Shown: positions 1-8,653 of the stretch, piece after piece
Numbering within the stretch: the stretch's first letter is position 1
Layout of the letters: the number at the start of each line of letters is the position of its first letter
DNA from: Lachnospiraceae bacterium
GTDB taxonomy: Bacteria > Bacillota > Clostridia > Lachnospirales > Lachnospiraceae
Reading direction: 5' to 3'
Length of the DNA: 32,772 bases
NCBI GenBank assembly: GCA_022773965.1
Contig: JALFNQ010000214.1
Span: 1 to 32,772, forward strand
Program-made: the position numbers and the translations under genes
The notes under the pieces: model-generated
What the model saw: the letters and a program-made list of their open reading frames with translations, nothing else
The model's database searches: none
What the model was told of the DNA's origin: nothing

Positions 1-1323
1 ACATGGATCGGACTTGGAAACGCTGTGATCGGTTCCCTGCTGGCATGGGTTATTTTGGGACGCCGTACGCGTGTCATGACCCAGCATCTGGATTCTGCAA
101 CCATGCCGGAGTTTTTTGGCAAGCGTTTTGACAGTCCGGCATTAAAGATCTGTGCATCTGTCATCGTATTTATTTTCCTGATTCCGTATACAGCATCTCT
201 TTACAACGGACTTTCCCGTCTGTTTGGAATGGCATTCAACATCGATTTTAAGCTGTGTATCATTATCATGGCAGTGCTTACCGGAATTTATGTCATTGCA
301 GGTGGCTACATGGCGACAGCGATCAACGATTTTATCCAGGGCTGCGTCATGCTGATCGGTATCGTGGCAGTCATCGGTGCTGTCTTAAATATGAATGGTG
401 GTCTGATGGGTGCTCTGGATGGACTGGCACGTATCGAGGATCCTGTGGTCTCAACGACACCGGGCGTATTTAATTCTTTCCTCGGACCTGATCCGATCAA
501 CCTTCTAGGTGTTGTCATCCTGACTTCACTTGGAACATGGGGACTTCCTCAGATGGTACAGAAGTTTTATGCAATTAAGAACGAGAATCAGATCCGTAAA
601 GGAGCAGTGATCTCGACATTTTTTGCATTGGTTGTATCCGGTGGATGCTATTTTCTGGGAGGATTCGGACGTTTGTTCTCTGATAAGATCGACATTGCAG
701 CGAATGGGTATGACTCTGTGATCCCTACAATGCTTTCCGGTTTGCCGGATCTTCTGATCGGACTGGTTGTGATCCTTGTCCTTTCAGCGTCCATGTCAAC
801 GCTTTCATCACTGGTTATCGCTTCCAGCTCTACGCTGACCATCGACGTGTTGAAAAACCACGTGATCAAAAAGATGGATGAGAAAAAGCAGCTGTTTTGC
901 ATCCGCGTGCTGATCGTGGTATTTATTGCGATTTCTGTAGTGATTGCGATTGTGCAGTATACAAACAATGTGACGTTTATCGCACAGCTCATGGGTGTTT
1001 CCTGGGGAGCTCTGGCAGGTGCGTTTCTTGCACCGTTCCTCTACGGATTGTACTGGAAAAAGACCACAAAGCTGTCTGTATGGGTCAGCTTTGTCTTTGG
1101 TGCAGGCATTATGGTATTGAATATGCTTGTGCGTAGTTCTTTCCCGACACTGCTGCAGTCACCGATCAACTGTGGTGCTTTTGCGATGCTCGCAGGACTT
1201 GTTATTGTGCCCGTTGTCAGCCTGATCTCACCGAAGCAGGATGAAAAGGAAGTGGACGAGATCTTCTCTTGCTACAACAAGACCACACAGGTGCGCAAGT
1301 CACAGTCACTTGGCAACGACTAG
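1..1323 (+). CDS. Sodium:solute symporter (SSS family), 5'-truncated by window edge
   Basis: Reading frame is open from base 1 (TWIGLGNAVIGSLLAWVILGRRTRVMTQHLDSATMPEFFGKRF...). Many hydrophobic TM segments; SSS-like motifs (GGYMATAINDFIQGCVMLIG, LGTWGLPQMVQKFYAIKNE). Confidence 0.9.
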   Translation, partial: TWIGLGNAVIGSLLAWVILGRRTRVMTQHLDSATMPEFFGKRFDSPALKICASVIVFIFLIPYTASLYNGLSRLFGMAFNIDFKLCIIIMAVLTGIYVIAGGYMATAINDFIQGCVMLIGIVAVIGAVLNMNGGLMGALDGLARIEDPVVSTTPGVFNSFLGPDPINLLGVVILTSLGTWGLPQMVQKFYAIKNENQIRKGAVISTFFALVVSGGCYFLGGFGRLFSDKIDIAANGYDSVIPTMLSGLPDLLIGLVVILVLSASMSTLSSLVIASSSTLTIDVLKNHVIKKMDEKKQLFCIRVLIVVFIAISVVIAIVQYTNNVTFIAQLMGVSWGALAGAFLAPFLYGLYWKKTTKLSVWVSFVFGAGIMVLNMLVRSSFPTLLQSPINCGAFAMLAGLVIVPVVSLISPKQDEKEVDEIFSCYNKTTQVRKSQSLGND

Positions 1324-1351
1324 ACTGGTATACTATAAAATGAAACATTTT

Positions 1352-1402
1352 AAAAACACCACCCGCTATGCAGGAAAATGTGTAGCAAGGTGGTGTTTTT
1401 TT
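1352..1402 (+). terminator. Rho-independent terminator after the symporter
   Basis: AAAAACACCACC ... GGTGGTGTTTTTTT inverted repeat with U-tract. The A-tract on the left arm also lets it serve the convergent minus-strand gene. Confidence 0.85.
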
Positions 1403-1416
1403 GACCGGATACGACA

Positions 1417-1761
1417 CTATTGCTGCTTCTGCCACAGTCTGCACAATTGCGTTAATTGTTGCAGCTGGTTGGTGGCACAGCGCTTTGCCTGGGAGGAAAG
1501 TGTGCGGTACATCTCCAGCAGCACCTGTTCATCGTCAGGCAGACGGGAAGGGTGCTTTTGATTGGAAAGACCAAGCAGATAATCAGTGGAGGTATCCAGA
1601 TAACGGCTGATCTGACAGAGCAGATCAAGGCTTAGCCACCGTTTGCCGGTGAGATAATTGTTAAGAGAAGTGCGGGAGACTTGCAGTACCTCTGCAAGAG
1701 TTCTCTGGGAAATGTGTTGCTGTTTCATGAGTTCGCGGATGCGCTGAATCGTTGCTTCCAT
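1417..1761 (-). CDS. XRE/Cro-CI family helix-turn-helix transcriptional regulator
   Basis: MEATIQRIRELMKQQHISQRTLAEVLQVSRTSLNNYLTGKRWLSLDLLCQISRYLDTSTDYLLGL is a typical XRE HTH. The ORF extends to 1839, but the internal Met at 1761 is the more plausible start. Confidence 0.85.
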   Translation of the reverse strand: MEATIQRIRELMKQQHISQRTLAEVLQVSRTSLNNYLTGKRWLSLDLLCQISRYLDTSTDYLLGLSNQKHPSRLPDDEQVLLEMYRTLSSQAKRCATNQLQQLTQLCRLWQKQQ

Positions 1762-1840
1762 TATGCTAATGCCCTTTCGCAGCGGTTCGCGGCCGTTCTG
1801 GTCCAAAACCGCCGCGTCCTTTCTTTTTTTAAAGAGCATA

Positions 1841-1855
1841 GTTCATAATGTGAAC
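1841..1855. promoter_or_regulatory. Perfect inverted repeat GTTCA-TAATG-TGAAC, candidate operator of the XRE regulator
   Basis: Directly read palindrome just upstream of the minus-strand HTH gene. Confidence 0.4.
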
Positions 1856-1941
1856 AAAACAGGTCGAAGCCACCGCCGCCGGGCTCGGAAAACATGATTG
1901 GATGACACGAAAAAATGTTGCTAGCAGGGAATGGTCACACG

Positions 1942-2676
1942 TTATTGCCAGCCGCCATCGATCGTCAGGATCTGACCGGTCAGATAGGTCGGTGCAGAAG
2001 CTAGCTGCCAGGCGAGTGCAGCCACCTCCTGGGGTTCCCCGTAGCGTCCCATAGGGATCTCTTTTTCCAGTTCGTTGCGCTCCTCTTTATCAAAGCAATC
2101 ATTCATGCGTGTATCAATAATTCCGCAGGCGATGGCATTGACGGTGACATTGCTGGGAGCGAGCTCCTTGGCGAGAGCTTTTGTAAAGCTGTTGACACCG
2201 CCCTTGGAGGCTGAGTATGCCACCTCGCAGGAAGCGCCCACATTGCCCCACACAGAGGAAATGTTGATGATGCTGCCTGATTTGCGGCGCACCATATAGG
2301 GAATTGCTTCGTGGCAGCAGGAAAAGACACTGGTCAGATTGGTGGCGATCACACGGTTCCAGTCTTCAATGGAAAGATCGGTGAGCAGTCCGATGTGGGA
2401 AATACCTGCATTGTTGACAAGTACATCGACTCCGTCAAAGGTATCGTGTATCTGGGCGAACATATCGCATACAAAAGAGTGGTCACTGATGTCACCGGGA
2501 ATGGCCAGCGTCTGTACCCCGCAGGTGCGGCTGAGCCTGTCTGCGTAGTCCTGCAGAAGTTCAATGTCATTTTTGCAATTTAATACGAGAGAGAAGCCTT
2601 CTGAGGCGAAACGAGCGGCAATCGCCTTTCCGATGCCATGGGAGGCACCAGTGATCAATATCGTTTTTGATTTCAT
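1942..2676 (-). CDS. SDR family oxidoreductase (FabG-like)
   Basis: N-terminal TGASHGIGKAIA, NNAG, catalytic YSASKGG, and C-terminal LTGQILTIDGGWQ are SDR/FabG hallmarks. Confidence 0.92.
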   Translation of the reverse strand: MKSKTILITGASHGIGKAIAARFASEGFSLVLNCKNDIELLQDYADRLSRTCGVQTLAIPGDISDHSFVCDMFAQIHDTFDGVDVLVNNAGISHIGLLTDLSIEDWNRVIATNLTSVFSCCHEAIPYMVRRKSGSIINISSVWGNVGASCEVAYSASKGGVNSFTKALAKELAPSNVTVNAIACGIIDTRMNDCFDKEERNELEKEIPMGRYGEPQEVAALAWQLASAPTYLTGQILTIDGGWQ

Positions 2677-2870
2677 GATTTTCTCCTAAAGTTTATATAT
2701 TTTTTATATATTTTATATCAAAAAGACTAGTTTTGAAAGAGATTATTTGGTAAAATTATATTACTACAAGTGAAGTGAGTCAATAGCTGTGCAGGATTGA
2801 TTTGCATCGCAGGTAGATCATGGCAGAGCACGTCATGATGTAAAATAAATCTCAAAGGAGATGGTCATTT

Positions 2871-3398
2871 ATGAGAATAACAATTAGTGGAAAAAACATC
2901 AATGTGACAGAGGGACTTCGCGCTGCAGTAGAAGACAAGCTCGCAAAGCTGGAAAAGTATTTTACTCCGGAGACTGTATGTAACGTGACACTCAGCGTAG
3001 AAAAGGATCGACAGAAAATGGAGGTCACGATTCCTATGAAGGGTCATATCATCCGTGCCGAGCAGCAGAGTGATGATATGTATGTGACGATCGACCTTGT
3101 TGTGGATGTCATCGAGGCACAGTTGAAAAAATATCGCAAAAAATTGATCAACAAGCAGCAGAATACCGACAGTCTTCGTAAGGAATTTGTAGAGGAAGAA
3201 GTAGCGGACGAGGAGGAGATTCGGATCGTTCGTGCAAAGAAGTTTGGTATGAAGCCCATGTTTCCGGAGGACGCATGTGTGCAGATGGAGCTTCTGGGAC
3301 ATAATTTCTTTGTATTCAGCAATGCAGAGACAGGAGAGGTTAATGTGGTTTACAGACGTAAGGATAAGAGCTACGGTCTGATCGAACCGGAATTTTAA
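2871..3398 (+). CDS. hpf: Ribosome hibernation-promoting factor, long form
   Basis: MRITISGKNINVTEGLRAAVEDKLAKLEKYF N-domain and C-terminal FFVFSNAETGEVNVVYRRKDKSYGLIEPEF tail. SD (AGGAG) upstream. Confidence 0.95.
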   Translation: MRITISGKNINVTEGLRAAVEDKLAKLEKYFTPETVCNVTLSVEKDRQKMEVTIPMKGHIIRAEQQSDDMYVTIDLVVDVIEAQLKKYRKKLINKQQNTDSLRKEFVEEEVADEEEIRIVRAKKFGMKPMFPEDACVQMELLGHNFFVFSNAETGEVNVVYRRKDKSYGLIEPEF

Positions 3399-3597
3399 GC
3401 TGTGAAGTGATCGTTGCGCTCACAGGAGCAAAGAATTGTGTGCAGTTCACATAATTTTGTCGAGAACAGTCGAAAATAAAAATGTTTTCATTTTGAAAAT
3501 TTTTGGCAAAAATGGTTGAAAAAGTACACAAATTGAAAATATTCTCCCTGTATGGTGCTGGCTATACTGGTTACATTACATACATCTGGGGGAGGAT

Positions 3598-4497
3598 ATG
3601 AACATGGTATATTATAGATTGGGCGATGTGATCAGAGAATTGCGTGATCGGTTGCACATGACACAGGAGGAACTGGCGTCAGGTATATGCTCCGTCAGTT
3701 CCATTGCAAAGATTGAAAAGGGCAGACAGATGCCTTCAGGTCATGTTGCGGAAGCAATCTTCCGCAGGCTGAAGGATTCTGGCTGCTTTTTTACTGGATT
3801 TGCACTGACGGAGGAGCTTCTGGCGATGAAGAGTTGGGAACGTGTGCTGACGCTGGCGAAAGAAAATAGAACGAGCGGTTCCCTGTTTGAGGAGCAGTTT
3901 TATGCATATGTACGTGTGTCAGAACGTATGGGGAACGGTACGGATCACGCGGTATTACTGCTGGAGCTGATGGAGATACTGGTAATGTCCATGCCGTTAG
4001 AGGAATTGTATAATGAAACTGCCAGACGCCGGACGTACACTTATCTGGAACTGTATATTTTGAACAGCATAGCTACCCAGTTCTATTATATGGAGAGCTT
4101 TGAATCTGCGAACCGGATCTTAGAGCGCGTGTATGAATATCTGCAGGAGTGGCATGTGGGTGGTGAGATGGCTCGTTATCTTTTGCCGGTTGTCTGTAAC
4201 AATCTGGCAGTAGTGAAGATGAGCAGTGGGCTGATTTATCCGGCGCGCCTCCTTTGCGATACAGGAATCAACTGCTGTCTGAATACCGGGCTGTTAGTGC
4301 CGCTGCCGGCATTGTATGGCAATCTCAGCAATGTGCTTTTTGAATTGAGGGAGACGGCAGCGGCCCAAAAGGCATATTCCCGGATGAATGTGCTGCGCGG
4401 GATGCTGACAGAATGCGAAGAGGCGGAAGGACCAGTGGAGCTGGAGCTTTTAAAGAATAACCTGTTGCGGTTTACAGGGTTACATTTCAAACCGTAG
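3598..4497 (+). CDS. Helix-turn-helix transcriptional regulator with C-terminal TPR-like helical region
   Basis: N-terminal XRE HTH (LGDVIRELRDRLHMTQEELASGICSVSSIAKIEKGRQMPS) followed by a ~220-aa all-helical region. Good SD (GGGGGAGG). Confidence 0.85.
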   Translation: MNMVYYRLGDVIRELRDRLHMTQEELASGICSVSSIAKIEKGRQMPSGHVAEAIFRRLKDSGCFFTGFALTEELLAMKSWERVLTLAKENRTSGSLFEEQFYAYVRVSERMGNGTDHAVLLLELMEILVMSMPLEELYNETARRRTYTYLELYILNSIATQFYYMESFESANRILERVYEYLQEWHVGGEMARYLLPVVCNNLAVVKMSSGLIYPARLLCDTGINCCLNTGLLVPLPALYGNLSNVLFELRETAAAQKAYSRMNVLRGMLTECEEAEGPVELELLKNNLLRFTGLHFKP

Positions 4498-4508
4498 CAG
4501 GCTTTTTT
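4461..4508 (+). terminator. Rho-independent terminator overlapping the 3' end of the HTH gene
   Basis: CCTGTTGCGGTTT (4461-4473) pairs with AAACCGTAGCAGG (4489-4501) as 13 bp including two G-U pairs. Followed by CTTTTTT. The stop codon TAG at 4495-4497 is in the right arm. Confidence 0.75.
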
Positions 4509-4513
4509 CGCAG

Positions 4514-4559
4514 GCGGCGTGCCAAAGACGTACATGAGCCATGAATTTGGCGCTGCCGC
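4514..4559 (+). other. Strong GC-rich hairpin between the HTH terminator and ddl
   Basis: GCGGCGTGCCAAA ... TTTGGCGCTGCCGC, 13 bp with a 1-nt bulge; loop contains CATGagcCATG. No U-tract follows. Confidence 0.55.
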
Positions 4560-4629
4560 GTTCCGGTAACGTGGCAGAAAAAGACTTGTCATCCATTACC
4601 AAAAGGAGTAGGATAGGAGAAAGAAAAAA

Positions 4630-4701
4630 ATGCATATACTTTTAAGAAATAGAAGCGCTGTTGTGGCTGGATATGATGAAACAGCCGGAACAGGCAGATA
4701 G
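4630..4701 (+). CDS. Candidate 23-aa uORF/leader peptide upstream of ddl
   Basis: MHILLRNRSAVVAGYDETAGTGR*, preceded by AGGAG about 10 nt upstream. Stop TAG ends 9 nt before the ddl ATG and is embedded in the ddl SD (ATAGGAG). Confidence 0.4.
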   Translation: MHILLRNRSAVVAGYDETAGTGR

Positions 4702-4710
4702 GAGAAAAAT

Positions 4711-5754
4711 ATGAATATCGTAGTTTTAGCAGGCGGACTGAGTCCGGAGAGGGATGTATCACTTGTAACGGGAAGCAATGTGTGTAAGGCTTTGAGAGAG
4801 AACGGTCATAAAGTGATCCTGATGGATGTTTTTATGGGGCGTGAGGGAAATGACGTGGAACACTGGTTTGAACGATCAGAGGAGGTCAGTGTGACGGTGA
4901 GTGGTATCGCAGAGACAGTACCGGATCTGGCAGCAGTCAAGGCGTCCCGGGCAGACCAGTCAGACTGTTTTTTTGGGCCGAACGTGATCGCATTGTGTCA
5001 GATGGCAGATATTGTATTTATGGCACTGCACGGAGAAAATGGGGAAAATGGAAAAATTCAGGCAGCCTTTGACCTGTTTGGTATCCGGTATACAGGTTCT
5101 GATTATTTGTCCAGCGCGATCGCGATGAATAAGGAATTGACAAAAAAAGTGCTGGCAGCAGGCGGTGTACCTGTACCCCGTGGATTTTCAGTGAAAAAAG
5201 GTGTGGAGACTGCCAAGCAGCCGGGCTTCCCGTGCGTGGTAAAGCCCTGCTGTGGCGGATCCAGTATCGGAGTGTCGATCGTCAATGATCAAAAGGAATA
5301 TGAGCAGGCACTGGAAGAGGCATTTCGCTGGGAGGAAGAAGTGGTTGTCGAGCAGTATATTCAGGGAAGAGAGTTTTCGATCTGCGTAATTGACGGTAAA
5401 GCATTGCCGATCATTGAGATCGCACCGATCAGTGGATTTTATGATTACAAAAACAAATATCAGGCAGGCAGCACGATAGAGACATGTCCGGCGATGCTTC
5501 CCGAGGTACAGACAAAGGAAATGCAAGGCTACGCAGAGCTGGCGGCAAAGGTGATCGGTCTGGACACCTATTCCCGTATGGATTTCCTGATGGATGATGA
5601 TGGACGTATGTATTGTCTGGAAGCAAATACGCTGCCCGGCATGACACCTACCAGCCTGATCCCGCAGGAGGCGGCAGCGATGGGTGTGAGTTATCATGAG
5701 CTGTGCGAGCAGCTGATTCAGATATCTTTAAAGAAAATGGAGAAATGTTCATGA
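4711..5754 (+). CDS. ddl: D-alanine--D-alanine ligase
   Basis: LAGGLSPERDVSLVTGSNV, ATP-grasp core (FPCVVKPCCGGSSIGVSIV), EANTLPGMTPTSLIPQEAAAMG. Confidence 0.95.
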   Translation: MNIVVLAGGLSPERDVSLVTGSNVCKALRENGHKVILMDVFMGREGNDVEHWFERSEEVSVTVSGIAETVPDLAAVKASRADQSDCFFGPNVIALCQMADIVFMALHGENGENGKIQAAFDLFGIRYTGSDYLSSAIAMNKELTKKVLAAGGVPVPRGFSVKKGVETAKQPGFPCVVKPCCGGSSIGVSIVNDQKEYEQALEEAFRWEEEVVVEQYIQGREFSICVIDGKALPIIEIAPISGFYDYKNKYQAGSTIETCPAMLPEVQTKEMQGYAELAAKVIGLDTYSRMDFLMDDDGRMYCLEANTLPGMTPTSLIPQEAAAMGVSYHELCEQLIQISLKKMEKCS

Positions 5755-7169
5755 AAGGTATGACATTAGAGCGTATGGAACAGGCATGCCATGCGCGTTT
5801 GTGTGGTGCCCCGGCAGATCAAAAGACGATCGGGCAGGCAGAGGCGGCTGGTATCGTCATTGACAGCCGTCAGGTGAAGGAAGGATTTGTCTTTGTGGCA
5901 TTGCCGGGAGAGCGCGTGGATGGTCATGATTTTATCCCGCAGGTATTTGCAAAGGGTGCCTTTGCGGTGGTGTGTGAGCGTGAGCCGGAGCAGGCAGAGG
6001 GCGTATGTCTGCTGGTGGATTCCTCAAAAGAAGCGCTCAAACAGCTGGCTGTGCTCTATCTCGATGAGCTGGATATTCCGGTGGTCGGCATAACGGGAAG
6101 CGTTGGCAAGACCAGCACCAAGGAAATGATCGCATCGGTATTATCGCAGAAATACCTCGTACATAAGACCGCAGGTAATTTTAATAATGAGATTGGTCTG
6201 CCACTCACCGTTTTTGGCTTGCGGCAGGAGCATGAGGTTGCGGTACTTGAGATGGGTATCTCTGATTTTGGCGAGATGAGCCGTCTGGCAGCAGTCGCGA
6301 GACCCAGAGTGTCTGTGATCACGAATATCGGTATCTGCCATCTGGAAAATCTGGGCACGAGAGACGGCATTTTAAAGGCAAAAACAGAGGTATTTGATTA
6401 TTTGAGGGACAATGCCACTGTAGTATTGAACGGCGATGACGACAAATTGTGCACGGTGGCAAAGGTGCAGGGAAAAGCACCGGTATTTTATGGCATGGGT
6501 GAGACCAGGCCGGATGGTGCTGCTTATGACAAAAAAGCGATTTTTGCGGATGCAGTTGAAAACAGGGGCCTTAGGGGAATTGATTTTGATCTGCATATGC
6601 CGCAGAGTACTCATCGTGTGCATGTGGCAATACCGGGAGCGCATAACGTGTACAATGCAATGGCAGCAGCGGCAGTCGGTCTGGCGATGGGACTGTCTGA
6701 GGCAGAGATCTGTGCAGGCATCGAGGCGGCGCGCACGATCGGCGGGCGCACCAACCTGATCGAAGCCGGTGGCTATCTTGTCATTGATGACTGCTATAAT
6801 GCAAACCCGGTATCGATGAAGGCTGCTCTGGATGTGCTGGCACAGGGGGAAGGACGTACCATCGCTGTGCTGGGCGATATGGGTGAGTTGGGAGCAGATG
6901 AAAAGCAGCTGCACTATGAGGTGGGAGTTTATGTGGCTAAAAAGCAGATCGACTGGTTGTTTGCGGCAGGTGAGCTCTCCCGGGAGCTGGTGCGCGGTGT
7001 CTGTGAATATCCTGATTTTACGACACAGTATGACTATTTTGGTACTGATGTGGAGACGTTGTGCGCGCGGGTGTGTGAATTTGCGCAGCCGGGTGATACA
7101 ATACTCGTAAAGGCATCACACTTTATGGACTATCCGAGGATCGTGAAGGCACTGACGGAAGAAAAATAA
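5751..7169 (+). CDS. murF: UDP-N-acetylmuramoyl-tripeptide--D-alanyl-D-alanine ligase
   Basis: GITGSVGKTSTKEMIASVL P-loop, NFNNEIGLPLTVFGL, DDCYNANPVSMKAAL, AVLGDMGELG. Start overlaps the ddl stop as ATGA (5751-5754). Confidence 0.95.
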   Translation: MKGMTLERMEQACHARLCGAPADQKTIGQAEAAGIVIDSRQVKEGFVFVALPGERVDGHDFIPQVFAKGAFAVVCEREPEQAEGVCLLVDSSKEALKQLAVLYLDELDIPVVGITGSVGKTSTKEMIASVLSQKYLVHKTAGNFNNEIGLPLTVFGLRQEHEVAVLEMGISDFGEMSRLAAVARPRVSVITNIGICHLENLGTRDGILKAKTEVFDYLRDNATVVLNGDDDKLCTVAKVQGKAPVFYGMGETRPDGAAYDKKAIFADAVENRGLRGIDFDLHMPQSTHRVHVAIPGAHNVYNAMAAAAVGLAMGLSEAEICAGIEAARTIGGRTNLIEAGGYLVIDDCYNANPVSMKAALDVLAQGEGRTIAVLGDMGELGADEKQLHYEVGVYVAKKQIDWLFAAGELSRELVRGVCEYPDFTTQYDYFGTDVETLCARVCEFAQPGDTILVKASHFMDYPRIVKALTEEK

Positions 7170-7181
7170 ATAACAAAAAAT

Positions 7182-7268
7182 AAAAGAGAAGCGATCCCGC
7201 TACTCGATTGCCCTTTCACTCGTCAGGCTCGTACGGGCAAATGGTATCGGGATATCGCTTCTCTTTTT
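7182..7268. terminator. Bidirectional branched terminator between murF and the convergent acyltransferase gene
   Basis: AAAAGAGAAGCGAT(CCCG) pairs with CGGGATATCGCTTCTCTTTT (18 bp, 2-nt bulge). An inner TTGCCC/GGGCAA stem sits inside the loop. U-tracts in both directions. Confidence 0.85.
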
Positions 7269-7288
7269 GTCTGCAATTTTTCTATCTA

Positions 7289-8032
7289 TTACATCTCTTT
7301 ATGCTTTTTCAACATCTGTGCAATCTCGGTCTGGCAATAATTTCCAAGCTTCTTTTTCTCTTCTTTGGAAAGTGTGTTCACATCAATGGGTGCACCGTAT
7401 TCCAGAATGACACGCGATCTGCGGATATAGGGAATGTGCTTTTCAAAAATATCGGCAGAGCCGGTCATCGCCATGGGAACGATCTTGCAGCCGGTTTTTT
7501 CAGCAATCTTTAAGCTGCCTTCCTTAAAGGGAAGCATCTCCAGCTCGTCGGCACCCTTACCTCTGGTGCCTTCCGGATAGATACACATGGAAATTCCGTT
7601 TTTTACATTTTCAATGCCGGCAAGGATCGTCTTTAAGCTCTCTTTGATATCATCACGATTGATAAACAGGCAGTTGAGCCTTTTCATCCACGTGGAGAGC
7701 AGCGGGATCTGCAACATGCTGTCCTTGGCGATATATCCGGTCAGACGCGGACAGCGCGCATAGGAGATCACGATGTCAAAATAACTGCGGTGGTTGCCGA
7801 TGTAGAGAACCGGTTCATCCGTGGGAACCTGTTCCTCGCCGATCACCGTCAGCTTTACGCCTGAGATCGCGCAAATGCACCGGAATGCCCATTGCACAAG
7901 ACGCAGCTGGGCAAGGGCAGCGGATGCCTTCCATTTTTCATTTTTGGAGATCAGCCAGAAAATGCCGAGAACGGGAATTCCCAGGATCAGATACAAAAAT
8001 ACAAACAATACTACAAAAAATGTACGAATCAT
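7289..8032 (-). CDS. plsC: 1-acyl-sn-glycerol-3-phosphate acyltransferase (PlsC family)
   Basis: Acyltransferase motifs NHRSYFD (block I), FINRDD, YPEGTRGKG (block III), and a PMAMTGS motif. Confidence 0.88.
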   Translation of the reverse strand: MIRTFFVVLFVFLYLILGIPVLGIFWLISKNEKWKASAALAQLRLVQWAFRCICAISGVKLTVIGEEQVPTDEPVLYIGNHRSYFDIVISYARCPRLTGYIAKDSMLQIPLLSTWMKRLNCLFINRDDIKESLKTILAGIENVKNGISMCIYPEGTRGKGADELEMLPFKEGSLKIAEKTGCKIVPMAMTGSADIFEKHIPYIRRSRVILEYGAPIDVNTLSKEEKKKLGNYCQTEIAQMLKKHKEM

Positions 8033-8115
8033 AATTTATAACCTCACATATATATTAAAAAATTATAACATAAAATTTACCAATCTGACAATATGTAAAT
8101 GAGAGGGAGGGTGCA

Positions 8116-8529
8116 ATGAAAAATATGAAAAAAAAGAGAATGGTGTTGTTGGCAGGTCTTTTGGCGTGTCTGTTTGCTGGCTGTAGTATAGAAACAGGGG
8201 AGCGTCAGAAGCTGTCGGAACCGGAATATACACTGGTGGCACAGGAGGATATTCCACAGGAGCTGATGGAACAGATTGAAGCTGAAAAAACAGAGGATAT
8301 GAAACTGACTTATGCGGATGATGGGGCTCTCTATATCGTGAGGGGCTATGGCCCGCAGCCGGGAGGCAGCAGTATACAGGTTCTGGAATTGTATTACACG
8401 GATGACGGGATCGTCTTTGATACGCAACTCGTCGGAGGTGGCGAAAACACGGGGGATGAGACCACAAGTGCATATCCATATATAGTGGTAAAACTGCTGT
8501 GTGGTGAACAAAATGTTGTGTTTGAGTGA
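8116..8529 (+). CDS. Small lipoprotein, possibly PrcB C-terminal-like
   Basis: Lipobox LLACLFAGC. YIVRGYGPQPGGSSIQVLELYYTDDGIVFDTQLVG resembles the PrcB-type fold as I recall it, without a search. Confidence 0.7.
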   Translation: MKNMKKKRMVLLAGLLACLFAGCSIETGERQKLSEPEYTLVAQEDIPQELMEQIEAEKTEDMKLTYADDGALYIVRGYGPQPGGSSIQVLELYYTDDGIVFDTQLVGGGENTGDETTSAYPYIVVKLLCGEQNVVFE

Positions 8530-8539
8530 TTTTTGGAGA

Positions 8540-8569
8540 TTGACACAACACTAGATGTTGTGGTATACT
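8540..8569 (+). promoter_or_regulatory. Sigma-A-type promoter for veg
   Basis: TTGACA (8540-8545), 18-bp spacer, TATACT (8564-8569). Confidence 0.75.
8548..8563. promoter_or_regulatory. NrdR-box-like palindrome in the promoter spacer
   Basis: ACACTAGATGTTGTGG matches the remembered NrdR consensus acaCwAtATaTwGtgt at 13 of 16 positions, including the conserved core. Confidence 0.4.
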
Positions 8570-8572
8570 AGT

Positions 8573-8640
8573 CCTGGCTGTCGAATACCCTGTTCGGCTT
8601 GAAGCATATGGTTGCTGCGAGCGTGAGAATATGATCCAGG
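8573..8640 (+). other. Potential structured 5' UTR (three-way-junction-like) upstream of veg
   Basis: CCTGG/CCAGG closing stem, GTCGAA/TTCGGC hairpin, and CATAT/ATATG hairpin, found by eye. The predicted TSS (~8576) would truncate the closing stem. Confidence 0.3.
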
Positions 8641-8653
8641 TGTGCAATTTAAA

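Noticed and set aside
2817-2839. ATCATG/CATGAT inverted repeat in the hpf leader
   Set aside because: Only 6 bp with an 11-nt loop; cannot be separated from chance.
2865-3302. 145-aa minus-strand ORF inside hpf
   Set aside because: Antisense to a clearly identified HPF coding sequence.
3533-3568. TTGAAA...TATACT promoter before the HTH gene at 3598
   Set aside because: Spacer is 24 bp, too long for a sigma-A promoter.
8063-8647. 194-aa and 144-aa minus-strand ORFs over the small lipoprotein
   Set aside because: The plus-strand frame has SD, signal peptide and lipobox; the minus frames lack them.
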